DNA of 64,000 bases, taken from the NCBI GenBank assembly GCA_947503525.1, contig CANNEA010000007.1, positions 1-64,000 on the forward strand, written 5' to 3'. The notes beneath the pieces were generated by a model that was given only the letters and a program-made list of their open reading frames with translations, was not told the DNA's origin and did no database searches. The stretch is from an uncultured Carboxylicivirga sp. Lineage in GTDB: Bacteria > Bacteroidota > Bacteroidia > Bacteroidales > Marinilabiliaceae. The position numbers and the translations under genes are program-made. Positions 8,495 through 16,891 of this stretch are shown here, in pieces (positions within the stretch are counted from its first letter, which is position 1; each line of letters starts with the position of its first letter).

Positions 8495-9835
8495 ATGATT
8501 CGAAAATCTCTAACCGCGATTGCCGCCGCATTCTTATTGACTTCATTCTCTTTTGCACAAGAGTTTAAACAATGGACTTTACTCGAATGCATCAATCACG
8601 CACACGAAAATAATATAACGGTCAAACGACAGACCATTAATACTGAATATCAGGAAAATCTTTTGCGACAAAGTAAAAATGACAGGTTACCTGATTTAAC
8701 CGCTAACCTAAATGGATCGCTCAACTACGGATACACTTGGGTACAACAGGAAGCGGCTAACGTTCAAGAAAGTACTTATTCTCTTGCTCCAGGTATTACC
8801 AGTAACGTTTCTGTTTTTGAAGGAATGGCTAAAAGTAATACAGTTAAGCGAAATGAGTACAACTTAAAGGCAGCACTAGAAGACTCGAAAAAAACCAAAA
8901 ATGATATTGTGCTTCAAATAACAGCGCAATACATGCAAATTTTATTTGACAAAGAACTTTTGGCTGTTGCAAAAGAACAGCACGAGACAAGTAAAATGCA
9001 GGTTGAACGCACTAAAAAGCTGGTTGATGCCGGTAGTGTAGCAATGGGAAATTTGCTGGAAATAAAATCGCAGGCTGCTAAAGAAGCTCTTAATGTAACC
9101 CAGCAAGAAAATAACCTGACGATTTCATTGCTTAATCTAGCACAACTTTTAGATTTAGCTGACCCTGTTGGTTTTGATATTCAATCACCAGTTATTCCTG
9201 AACTAACACAATTCTTACCTGATCAGCCGAATACGATATTCGCTACAGCCTTAGGAATTATGCCTGAAATTAAAAGTTCAGAATACAATTTGAATAGTTC
9301 AGAATATGATTTAAAAATCGCAAAAGGGGCGTTCTACCCTACTTTAGGTTTGGGCCTTGGAATGAATGCCAGTTCATTTTCCCTGTTGGATGATCCAAAT
9401 GGATACAATACATCCATCGTAGACCAATGGGATAGAACACGAAGTTCATATCTTGGAATGTCATTAAGAATACCAATCTTCAATCGCTTGCAAACTAAAA
9501 TCAATGTGGCCAATGCTAGAATTGGGGTGACTGACGCACAGTATCAATTGGAATTAGAAAAACAAAACTTACGAAAAGATATTCAGCAAGCTTATGTTGA
9601 TGCCAGATCTTCTTATAATAAATACTTATCAAGTGAAGAAGCCGTTAGTTCATTTAAAGAATCTTTCCGATATACCGAAAAGAAATTTAATGTTGGGCTG
9701 GTTAATTCGGTAGATTATAACGTATCTAAAACCGACTTTACTCGTGCTCAATCGGATTTATTGCAATCTAAATACGAGTATCTGCTTCGTACTAAAATAT
9801 TGGACTTTTATAAAGGAATACCTATAGAACTCTAA
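8495..9835 (+). CDS. TolC-like outer membrane efflux channel
   Basis: A 446-residue protein with a cleavable signal peptide (ends SFSFAQE, around residue 22) and two OEP repeats, long helical segments separated by strand regions, the usual TolC pattern. The first repeat covers about residues 30-230 and the second about 240-440. It gives the exporter its route across the outer membrane. The gene closes the exporter operon and is followed 22 bases later by a very strong terminator. Confidence 0.92.
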   Translation: MIRKSLTAIAAAFLLTSFSFAQEFKQWTLLECINHAHENNITVKRQTINTEYQENLLRQSKNDRLPDLTANLNGSLNYGYTWVQQEAANVQESTYSLAPGITSNVSVFEGMAKSNTVKRNEYNLKAALEDSKKTKNDIVLQITAQYMQILFDKELLAVAKEQHETSKMQVERTKKLVDAGSVAMGNLLEIKSQAAKEALNVTQQENNLTISLLNLAQLLDLADPVGFDIQSPVIPELTQFLPDQPNTIFATALGIMPEIKSSEYNLNSSEYDLKIAKGAFYPTLGLGLGMNASSFSLLDDPNGYNTSIVDQWDRTRSSYLGMSLRIPIFNRLQTKINVANARIGVTDAQYQLELEKQNLRKDIQQAYVDARSSYNKYLSSEEAVSSFKESFRYTEKKFNVGLVNSVDYNVSKTDFTRAQSDLLQSKYEYLLRTKILDFYKGIPIEL

Positions 9836-9856
9836 ATAACACTTACCCAAACGATG

Positions 9857-9895
9857 CACCAACTAATAGAAATATTAGTTGGTGTTTTCATTTTT
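9857..9895 (+). terminator. Intrinsic terminator after the exporter operon
   Basis: A perfect 12-bp stem (9857-9868 with 9873-9884), closed by a GAAA tetraloop and followed by TTTTCATTTTT. Its strength implies that the next adaptor gene has its own promoter. Confidence 0.9.
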
Positions 9896-9981
9896 ACAGC
9901 AATAAGCGCACTATTTCAATAGATAAATCATTTATAATTAAATGGCTTTTATTAAATTAGCCGGAAACAAATTCCCTTTTC

Positions 9982-11256
9982 ATGAAGAAACCAGTTGTTC
10001 TGGCGTTAGTTGCGCTTGTAGTGATTATTATTTTATTAGTGGTTGGCAAAAAACAAGGTTGGGTTGGTAAGAAATACCGCGAAAAAGTACTTGCTGAAAA
10101 AGTGATGAAACGAACCATTACCGAATCAATCACAGCAAATGGTAAAATCAAACCAGAAGTTGAAATTAAAATCAGTTCCGACGTTTCCGGTGAAATTCTT
10201 GAATTATTAATTAAGGAAGGTGATGAAGTAACCAAGGGACAAATGCTAGCGCGCATTCAACCCGACATATATGAGCGGAACTATGAAAAAATGCAGGCTT
10301 CTCTCAAGTCTGCCGAGGCTCAGCTAGCCCAAACCAAGGCGCAACTGGTTCAGAAAGAACTTAGTTACAATAGAAACAAAGAACTTTGGGATGATCAGAC
10401 CATTTCAGAGTCTGAATTTGAGCAGGCATTATCTGAATATAATGTTGCTAAAGCCAATCACGAAGCTGCACAAGCCAGTGTTGTAAGTTCGAAAGCCTCG
10501 TTAAACGAAGCCAAGGATAATCTGGCTCGTACCAATATATTTGCCCCTATGGATGGAACCATTTCACGTTTGAATGTAGAAAAAGGAGAACGCGTAGTAG
10601 GGACAGCTCAATTTGAAGGTACGGAAATGATGACTTTGGCCAACCTCCATCAAATGGAAGTTTTGGTTGATGTTAATGAGAATGATATCATTCGGGTAAG
10701 CATGATGGACACTTGCCTTATAGAAGTAGATGCCTATTTGAAAAAGACCTTTAAAGGGATAGTTACGCAAATAGCCAACTCAGCAAAAGTGGAAGGTACC
10801 AGTGCTGATCAAATCACCAATTTTGAAGTTCGTGTTTTGATTTTACCTGAATCATATCAGGAATTAATATCAGAAGATAGTCAGAAACGTTACCCTTTCC
10901 GACCAGGCATGTCAGCCACTGTTGATATCCAGACCAACACAAAATGGGATATTCTTTCAATACCAATTATTGCTGTAACCACGCGTCCAGACTCCATTGC
11001 TAACGATTCGAGTAAGGTAAAAACACTGGATAAAGAAAAACAAATTGAAGTTGTTTTTATTGCGGAAGAAGGTGTTGCCAAACAAGTTAAAGTTGTTCCC
11101 GGAATTCAAGATTCTAAATACATTGAAATCACTGAGGGGCTGGAAGAAAACCAGGAAGTTATTAGTGGTCCTTATTCTGCTATTTCCAGAAAACTCAAAA
11201 ATGAAGACCTGATTGAAGTAGTTGATAAACTGACCTCAGACAAGAAGGATAAATAA
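9982..11256 (+). CDS. Second periplasmic adaptor (membrane fusion protein)
   Basis: A 424-residue adaptor of the HlyD/MacA class. An N-terminal membrane helix (MKKPVVLALVALVVIIILLVVG) is followed by a lipoyl half (EVEIKISSDVSGEILELLIKEGDE), a long coiled-coil hairpin (about residues 90-170, rich in Ala, Gln and Glu), the second lipoyl half, and beta-barrel domains with FRPGMSATVDI near residue 310. It is not a recent copy of the adaptor at 7293 and lies beyond a strong terminator, so it may serve a different pump or provide an alternative linker for the same exporter. No pump gene follows it. Confidence 0.88.
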   Translation: MKKPVVLALVALVVIIILLVVGKKQGWVGKKYREKVLAEKVMKRTITESITANGKIKPEVEIKISSDVSGEILELLIKEGDEVTKGQMLARIQPDIYERNYEKMQASLKSAEAQLAQTKAQLVQKELSYNRNKELWDDQTISESEFEQALSEYNVAKANHEAAQASVVSSKASLNEAKDNLARTNIFAPMDGTISRLNVEKGERVVGTAQFEGTEMMTLANLHQMEVLVDVNENDIIRVSMMDTCLIEVDAYLKKTFKGIVTQIANSAKVEGTSADQITNFEVRVLILPESYQELISEDSQKRYPFRPGMSATVDIQTNTKWDILSIPIIAVTTRPDSIANDSSKVKTLDKEKQIEVVFIAEEGVAKQVKVVPGIQDSKYIEITEGLEENQEVISGPYSAISRKLKNEDLIEVVDKLTSDKKDK

Positions 11257-11353
11257 TTGAGACCAATAGCTCGAAAGGATATAGAAACATTGAACTTTAA
11301 ACGTGAATTGAGAATACTCTTATAAAGAGATATAACTATAGAACTCTTTTTTA

Positions 11354-11361
11354 TATTTTTG
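11354..11361 (+). promoter_or_regulatory. Possible -7 box of tsaB
   Basis: TATTTTTG matches TAnnTTTG and lies 20 bases before the tsaB start. No clear -33 box is seen, so this is tentative. Confidence 0.4.
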
Positions 11362-11380
11362 TGGTCAATTAGGAATTGAT

Positions 11381-12082
11381 ATGGCAAAAATATTAAGCAT
11401 TGAGACTTCAACCGGAGTTTGTTCGGTTGCAATTAGTGACGGTGGAAAAGTTGTGGCATCAAAGGAGCTTTATGAAGCAAATTCCCATGCAGCACACCTT
11501 ACCGTTTTAATCGAACAATTATTTTCTGAAAATAAAATTGATCCTAAAGTTGACATTGATGTTGTAGCTGTGTGCAGTGGTCCAGGCTCTTACACAGGAT
11601 TACGAATAGGTGTTTCTACTGCTAAAGGAATTTGTTACGCCACAAACAAACCACTTATTGCCATTGATTCAATGCATGTTCTGACTCACCCTGTTGTTAA
11701 TCAAAACTGGGATGAATCAAAACTTCCAATGCTCTTTTGTCCACTTATGGATGCGCGCAGAATGGAGGTATATACAGCCCTGTTTGACAACAAGTTGAAT
11801 TTGAAAGAAGAAATATCAGCTAAAATTGTGGATGAAGAAAGCTTTGCCCCTTTTCTAGACAATAACAAAATTGTTTTCTTTGGTAATGGAGCTGAAAAAT
11901 GCAAAGAAGTGATCAAACATGATAATGCCCTATTTATCGATGATATTCACCCATTGGCTAAAAATCTTGCCCCATTGGCAGAAATATCTTTTACCAAAGA
12001 AGAATTTGAGGATGTCGCTTATTTTGAGCCATTTTACCTCAAGGACTTTGTAGCCACCACACCGAAAAAAAAGGTACTATAG
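11381..12082 (+). CDS. tsaB: tRNA threonylcarbamoyladenosine biosynthesis protein TsaB
   Basis: A 233-residue protein of the ASKHA fold. The opening LSIETSTGVCSVAISDGG and the segment VCSGPGSYTGLRIGVSTAKG (residues about 66-85) are diagnostic of TsaB. TsaB works in the cytoplasm with TsaD and TsaE to transfer threonylcarbamoyl to adenosine 37 of ANN-decoding tRNAs. The length is normal for the family. It has its own likely promoter and is followed by an unrelated secreted protein gene. Confidence 0.95.
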   Translation: MAKILSIETSTGVCSVAISDGGKVVASKELYEANSHAAHLTVLIEQLFSENKIDPKVDIDVVAVCSGPGSYTGLRIGVSTAKGICYATNKPLIAIDSMHVLTHPVVNQNWDESKLPMLFCPLMDARRMEVYTALFDNKLNLKEEISAKIVDEESFAPFLDNNKIVFFGNGAEKCKEVIKHDNALFIDDIHPLAKNLAPLAEISFTKEEFEDVAYFEPFYLKDFVATTPKKKVL

Positions 12083-12152
12083 GGGCATGTTATAAGTGAT
12101 TTTATTCGTTAAATTGTCATATACATACTATCATCAACCTTAGACGATGCTT

Positions 12153-12965
12153 ATGAAACGAGTATATATCATATTAATGTTATCTATTATTGTTTGGCTT
12201 CCTGCCCTTGCTGAAGGCCAAGAGAAGGCCGACACAATTTATATTCCACCCTATCCTGTATCAGGGCATCATGCTTTTAAAGGAGGAGAGCACTTAGCTT
12301 TTACGCTTAACTATGGAATTGTTACAGGTGGTAAAGCTTTTCTAAGCGTAGCTGATACCGTAATTAATGACCAAAAGGCTTTGCACATTGTTGGTCGTGG
12401 CGAGACGGTTGGTTTGGCTGATGTACTGTATAAAATTCGAGATCGTTACGAAAGTTACATTACCGAAGACACTAATCTTCCCATTAGGGCGGTACGCAGT
12501 ATTCGTGAAGGACGATATCGTTATTATAATGAAGTGGATTACCTTCGTGACTCCTCTCAGGTTGTAAGCCAAAAATCAGGAGTTCACGATGTTCAGGAGG
12601 GTATATTGGATATTATATCTGCTTTTTATTTTGCTCGAAGTCATAAATTTAATGATGAGCTTGAGATGGATGAAGTCATTGAATTTATGACATACTTCTC
12701 CGATGAAAATTTCCCCTTACGAATTAGATACAGAGGAACGGAAACCGTCAAGACCAAATTTGGCAAAGTAATGTGTTATAAGTTTTCGCCCGTTACCGAA
12801 GTTGGCCGCGCATTTAAAACAGAAGAAGATATGCATGTTTGGATTACGAAAGACCGTAATCGAATTCCCGTTCGTGTTAAATTTAATTTAGCCGTAGGTT
12901 CATTTACCTGTGAGCTTGATGAATTTAAAGGACTTAAATATCCTTTCGATAGTATTCAGTTTTAA
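12153..12965 (+). CDS. DUF3108 domain secreted protein
   Basis: About 270 residues starting at MKRVYIIL (two in-frame codons upstream form an alternative start). A signal peptide ends near LAEGQE. The body matches the DUF3108 pattern: GEHLAFTLNYGIVTGGKAFLSV near the start, YKIRDRYESYIT, and a long run of beta strands. Members are periplasmic or outer-membrane associated and their biochemical role is unknown to me. No close neighbours point to a function; the gene sits between tsaB and efp. Confidence 0.85.
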   Translation: MKRVYIILMLSIIVWLPALAEGQEKADTIYIPPYPVSGHHAFKGGEHLAFTLNYGIVTGGKAFLSVADTVINDQKALHIVGRGETVGLADVLYKIRDRYESYITEDTNLPIRAVRSIREGRYRYYNEVDYLRDSSQVVSQKSGVHDVQEGILDIISAFYFARSHKFNDELEMDEVIEFMTYFSDENFPLRIRYRGTETVKTKFGKVMCYKFSPVTEVGRAFKTEEDMHVWITKDRNRIPVRVKFNLAVGSFTCELDEFKGLKYPFDSIQF

Positions 12966-13087
12966 TTGAGAAGTTTAAACAAGTGCCAAAAATAGGCCTC
13001 AGAGATCAGCATTCCTTAAATTAACAAGCAATTTTAAGCAAAGGATTATTCCCATCATAACCTTAACTTTAGAAATCCTTTAAATAT

Positions 13088-13121
13088 TTTGCACTTTTAT
13101 TGTGCATTTACACTATTTTTG
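13088..13121 (+). promoter_or_regulatory. efp promoter
   Basis: TTTG (13088-13091), 22 bases, TATTTTTG (13114-13121), matching the Bacteroidota consensus. A short inverted repeat TGCAC/GTGCA lies within the spacer. The start site would be near 13128, about 34 bases before the efp start codon. Confidence 0.7.
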
Positions 13122-13161
13122 CAGCGTTTTTGAATATAATAATCATCAGAATTACAATATT

Positions 13162-13728
13162 ATGGCATCGACGTCTGATTTTAGAAATGGAATGTGTATT
13201 GAATACAATGGGCAATTATTCTTCATTGTACAATTTCAGCATGTAAAACCAGGTAAAGGAGCAGCTTTTGTTCGCACAAAACTTAAGAACGTTTCAACCG
13301 GTAAAGTTATTGATAACACATTCAACGCAGGGGTGAAAGTTAATGAAGCTCGTGTTGAGCGTCGTCCTCATCAATTCCTTTATAATGATGACATGGGTTA
13401 TCATTTTATGAATGCTGAAACATTTGAGCAAATTCCAATTGAGGAAAGTCTAATAGATAATACCGGTCTTTTGAAAGAAGGAATGGAAGTAGAAGTTCTT
13501 TATCACGCAGATACGGAAACCCCATTAATGGTAAATCTTCCTACAACAGTTGCTTTTGAGGTAACCTATACCGAGCCAGGAGTAAGAGGAGATACATCAT
13601 CTACAAATTCTTTAAAGCAAGCTACTGTTGAAACCGGAGCAACCATTATGGTACCTCTATTCATCAATACAGGAGACAAGATTAAAATTGATACACGTGA
13701 TAACTCATATGTTGAACGCGTAAAATAA
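13162..13728 (+). CDS. efp: Translation elongation factor P
   Basis: A 188-residue protein, the standard EF-P length, with three OB-like domains. The N-terminal KOW-like domain carries the loop [10 protein letters not shown] with the lysine (about residue 32) that is modified in many bacteria. The open frame begins 20 codons earlier, but that extension lies across the -7 box, so the start at MASTSDF is the real one. EF-P binds stalled ribosomes and helps form bonds between consecutive prolines. A terminator follows. Confidence 0.96.
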   Translation: MASTSDFRNGMCIEYNGQLFFIVQFQHVKPGKGAAFVRTKLKNVSTGKVIDNTFNAGVKVNEARVERRPHQFLYNDDMGYHFMNAETFEQIPIEESLIDNTGLLKEGMEVEVLYHADTETPLMVNLPTTVAFEVTYTEPGVRGDTSSTNSLKQATVETGATIMVPLFINTGDKIKIDTRDNSYVERVK

Positions 13729-13748
13729 ATAGTATTAACTATTTATTT

Positions 13749-13822
13749 AAAAAACCCAACCATTCTATTCATTTTAGACTCTGCAAGCAGGGCAATATGA
13801 TTATTTATTGGATGGGTTTTTT
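13749..13822 (+). terminator. Terminator-like long hairpin after efp
   Basis: A 13-bp stem with one mismatch (13749-13761 with 13810-13822, pairing AAAAAACCCA with TGGGTTTTTT) encloses a 48-base loop and ends in a T-run. The large loop is unusual but the stem and T-tract are convincing. Confidence 0.6.
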
Positions 13823-13902
13823 ACTTTTTAAGCGTCATTATTAGAAAGTACCCACACATGTAGGTTTTTTTTAATATATTAGTTGATATTTCACTCAAGT
13901 TT

Positions 13903-15129
13903 ATGGTAACGCATTTAAAAAAGAAACGGCTTCGTATGTATAAGGATCGATTAAACATCATCCTTGACATTGCTCAGACCATAAACGAAGATCATTCTAT
14001 TGAGGATCTGCTTGCTGAATTCGAAATCCTATTGCGTGAAGAACTTGAAGTAGGTAAAGTATTAGTATTTACCAAATCCAACAATGTCTGGCAAAACCTG
14101 CTTATCTCAGGTGTTACCATCCAGGAAGCTGAGGCTATTAGTGTTGAGGACGACCTTCTGCAGTATAGTAATATTGAGAGCATTACCGTATCTCACCCTC
14201 CAAAACTGAAAGGTTTTGATGCCGTTATTCCTCTATTCCATCGATTTAAAGCCATTGGTTTTGTATTAATCGGTGATATAGAAGAGGAGCAACAAGGCAT
14301 AAGCCCAACGATTAAACATCTAAAGCTTATTCAAATTATTTCGAACCTCATCATTGTGTTTGTTGAGAATAAACGAATGCAGAGTGCCTTGCTTGAGCAA
14401 GAGGTATTGAAGAAGGAGATGGAATTGGCCTCGAGGATACAGAACCAGTTGGTGCCTAGTGAAGATCAACTACCGCAAACCAACAAACTCAATATCCACA
14501 CCTACTATAAACCACATATGGGCGTAGGTGGTGATTATTATGATATTTTTAAATTATCGCGCCAAAATATTGGATTTTGTATTGCGGATGTATCCGGAAA
14601 AGGAATTGCAGCTGCAATGTTGATGTCCAACTTTCAAGCAGTTATGCGCTCATTATTTACTACCGGGAGCAACTTCAAAAAATTGATTCATCAATTGAAC
14701 GAACGGGTAAATGCCAGTGCGAATAACGAAAAATTCATAACCCTTTTTATTGGGCGTTATAACTTAGTGACCCGACGATTGAGTTATGTTAATGCAGGTC
14801 ACTTACCTCCTATTTTATACGATGGTAAGAAAAAGCAACTTATACCACTCGAAAAAGGAAGTATTGGACTAGGCATGTTGGACTTTGTTCCATCCATCGA
14901 AGTTGGGAAAGTACATATCCCTAAAGGATCCAAATTATTGGCTTTTACAGATGGTGTAGTTGAGTTGGAAGACGGATCAAATATCGATTCAAGCACTGAG
15001 GAAATAGAATCCGTTATTAATAATCCGGAAAACCTGGAAGCCAACTTCGATGTACTTCGTAAAATTATTGGCCAGTTTGAGGACAAGGTATTTGATGACA
15101 TCTCTCTCTTAGGAATCGAATTTCAATAA
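13903..15129 (+). CDS. GAF-SpoIIE serine phosphatase (RsbU-like)
   Basis: A 408-residue cytoplasmic protein. The N-terminal half (about residues 15-155) looks like a GAF-type sensor. A helical linker (MELASRIQNQLVPSEDQLP) precedes a PP2C-like SpoIIE phosphatase domain from about residue 195, with the metal-binding GVGGDYYDIF, DVSGKGIAAAMLMS and, near the end, LLAFTDGVVEL and FDDISLLGIEF. Such phosphatases dephosphorylate anti-anti-sigma STAS proteins in partner switching. No STAS or RsbW-like kinase gene is next to it. Confidence 0.88.
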   Translation: MVTHLKKKRLRMYKDRLNIILDIAQTINEDHSIEDLLAEFEILLREELEVGKVLVFTKSNNVWQNLLISGVTIQEAEAISVEDDLLQYSNIESITVSHPPKLKGFDAVIPLFHRFKAIGFVLIGDIEEEQQGISPTIKHLKLIQIISNLIIVFVENKRMQSALLEQEVLKKEMELASRIQNQLVPSEDQLPQTNKLNIHTYYKPHMGVGGDYYDIFKLSRQNIGFCIADVSGKGIAAAMLMSNFQAVMRSLFTTGSNFKKLIHQLNERVNASANNEKFITLFIGRYNLVTRRLSYVNAGHLPPILYDGKKKQLIPLEKGSIGLGMLDFVPSIEVGKVHIPKGSKLLAFTDGVVELEDGSNIDSSTEEIESVINNPENLEANFDVLRKIIGQFEDKVFDDISLLGIEFQ

Positions 15130-15157
15130 AGTTATCCTCCTCTTTCTTAAACAAAAA

Positions 15158-15187
15158 AAGCAGACCCAAAGGCCTGCTTAATATTTT
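15158..15187. terminator. Bidirectional terminator between phosphatase and tyrS
   Basis: AAGCAG-A-CC CAAA GG-C-CTGCTT (15158-15179) forms a stem with one internal mismatch. It is flanked by an A-run on the left and ATATTTT on the right, so it can serve both convergent genes. Confidence 0.7.
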
Positions 15188-15205
15188 ACGTTTCAATTAG
15201 AATAC

Positions 15206-16498
15206 TTACTCAGCGATTACCAGGTAATAATTCTTTTTTCCTTTTTGAACCAATAAATATTTATCATTCAAGAGCGCAGAAGAATCAAATGACTGCTCAG
15301 CATCACTTACTTTTTCTTTATTAACACTCATACCACCACCTTTAATGGTCCGTCGTAATTCTCCCTTAGAAGGAAAAACCATGGCCTTTTCAGCTAATAA
15401 GTCAACCACATTGATCCCTTCAGCTAAAATTGAGGCATCCACTTTAAACTGTGGTACACCTTCAAATACTGCCAAAAGTGTTTGCTCATCAATTTTACGA
15501 AGAGCATCTGTTGTAGCCTTACCAAACAATATTTGAGAAGCTTCAACGGCAGAGTCATATGCAGCTTGACCATGAACCATAACAGTTACTTCCCGAGCCA
15601 ATCGCTTCTGCAGAGCACGCATATGCGGCGCTTCGTTTTGCTCTTTCACCAAAACCTCAACCTCTTCCTTTGTCAGCATGGTAAAGATCTTAATGTATTT
15701 CTCAGCATCCGAATCCGAGGTATTCATCCAAAACTGAAAGAAGTGATATGGACTTGTTTTTTCAGGATCCAACCAAACATTACCCGACTCCGTTTTACCA
15801 AATTTTCCTCCATCCGCTTTAGTAATTAATGGACACGTTAGAGCAAAGGCCTCACCTCGTTCTTTACGGCGAATTAATTCCGTTCCCGTGGTAATGTTAC
15901 CCCATTGGTCAGAACCTCCCATTTGAAGTTTACAGTTTTTATCGCGGTATAATTGCAAAAAGTCAAAACCCTGAACTAACTGATAAGTAAACTCGGTAAA
16001 TGACATTCCTTCTTTTGATTCCGAACCTAAACGCTTCTTTACAGAATCTTTGGCCATCATGTAGTTTACGGTAATATGCTTACCTACATCACGGATAAAT
16101 TCAAGAAAGGAGAATTCCTTCATCCAGTCATAGTTGTTAACCAACTCTGCACCATTTTCTTTTTCTGAATCAAAATCAAGAAAAAGCGCCAATTGCTTTT
16201 GTAAACCTTCCTGGTTTTTTCTTAAGGTTGGTTCATCCAATAAATTTCGCTCGGCGGATTTACCGGAAGGATCACCTATCATTCCAGTTGCTCCACCAAC
16301 CAACACAATTGGTTTATGTCCACAAGCCTGAAAATGCTTTAGCATCATTACACCAACCAAATGTCCAATATGTAAAGAGTCTGCTGTTGGATCAATTCCA
16401 ACATATGCAGAAGTCAATTCTTTTTTCAGTTGCTCTTCAGTACCAGGCATCACATCGTGAATCATGCCCCTCCAGTTTAATTCCTCAACAAAATTCAT
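15206..16498 (-). CDS. tyrS: Tyrosyl-tRNA synthetase
   Basis: A 430-residue class I synthetase that charges tRNA-Tyr. The HIGH motif is at residues 43-46 ([10 protein letters not shown]); the KMSKS equivalent is KFGKT (about 230-237), as in many bacterial TyrRS; the tyrosine-binding segment [11 protein letters not shown] and [21 protein letters not shown] are present. The C-terminal region (about 355-425) is an S4-like RNA-binding domain. Start and length are normal. It converges on the preceding phosphatase gene. Confidence 0.97.
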   Translation of the reverse strand: MNFVEELNWRGMIHDVMPGTEEQLKKELTSAYVGIDPTADSLHIGHLVGVMMLKHFQACGHKPIVLVGGATGMIGDPSGKSAERNLLDEPTLRKNQEGLQKQLALFLDFDSEKENGAELVNNYDWMKEFSFLEFIRDVGKHITVNYMMAKDSVKKRLGSESKEGMSFTEFTYQLVQGFDFLQLYRDKNCKLQMGGSDQWGNITTGTELIRRKERGEAFALTCPLITKADGGKFGKTESGNVWLDPEKTSPYHFFQFWMNTSDSDAEKYIKIFTMLTKEEVEVLVKEQNEAPHMRALQKRLAREVTVMVHGQAAYDSAVEASQILFGKATTDALRKIDEQTLLAVFEGVPQFKVDASILAEGINVVDLLAEKAMVFPSKGELRRTIKGGGMSVNKEKVSDAEQSFDSSALLNDKYLLVQKGKKNYYLVIAE

Positions 16499-16891
16499 TG
16501 TAAGCTATTTTTTGCGTCCTAATAAATAGAAACGTTTTTAATCATATTATTATAAGAACGACAAAGATAATAATTGAACGCTTACAAGTATTTAATAAAT
16601 CGATGGATTTTAGAAAGATTAATGGATTCACCCTCAAAAAAAGCCGGAGTACAATAAAGTAACTTCCGGCTTCTACCCTAACCCAAACCCGATAAATGAT
16701 AATAATACCTTCGAAATAAACTTTTAAACAAGCATATCCTCTTTTACTTGTAACATCCTAAACTATAAGTTCGTCTTATTTTTTGTTATAAACAACTTTT
16801 TACTTATCAGAATCGATTTTTAACAGCTTCGTAACAAGATTTTTATTTACATATTAGTATCTTTAAACTGAACACAACTAAACCCAAATTC
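16499..16891. other. Intergenic region tyrS / DUF5916
   Basis: A 393-base region between two divergent genes with no coding potential that I trust. It holds a minus-strand hairpin with U-run at 16636-16671 (listed separately), an AT-rich stretch, and TATCTTTA at 16856-16863, one mismatch from TAnnTTTG, which may be the -7 box of the DUF5916 gene. Confidence 0.5.
16636..16671 (-). terminator. Orphan minus-strand terminator-like hairpin
   Basis: On the minus strand AGCCGGA pairs with TCCGGCT (16665-16671 with 16642-16648) and is followed by TTTTTTT (16636-16642). No minus-strand gene lies to its right, so either a small untranslated RNA ends here or it blocks read-through antisense to the intergenic region. 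Confidence 0.5.
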
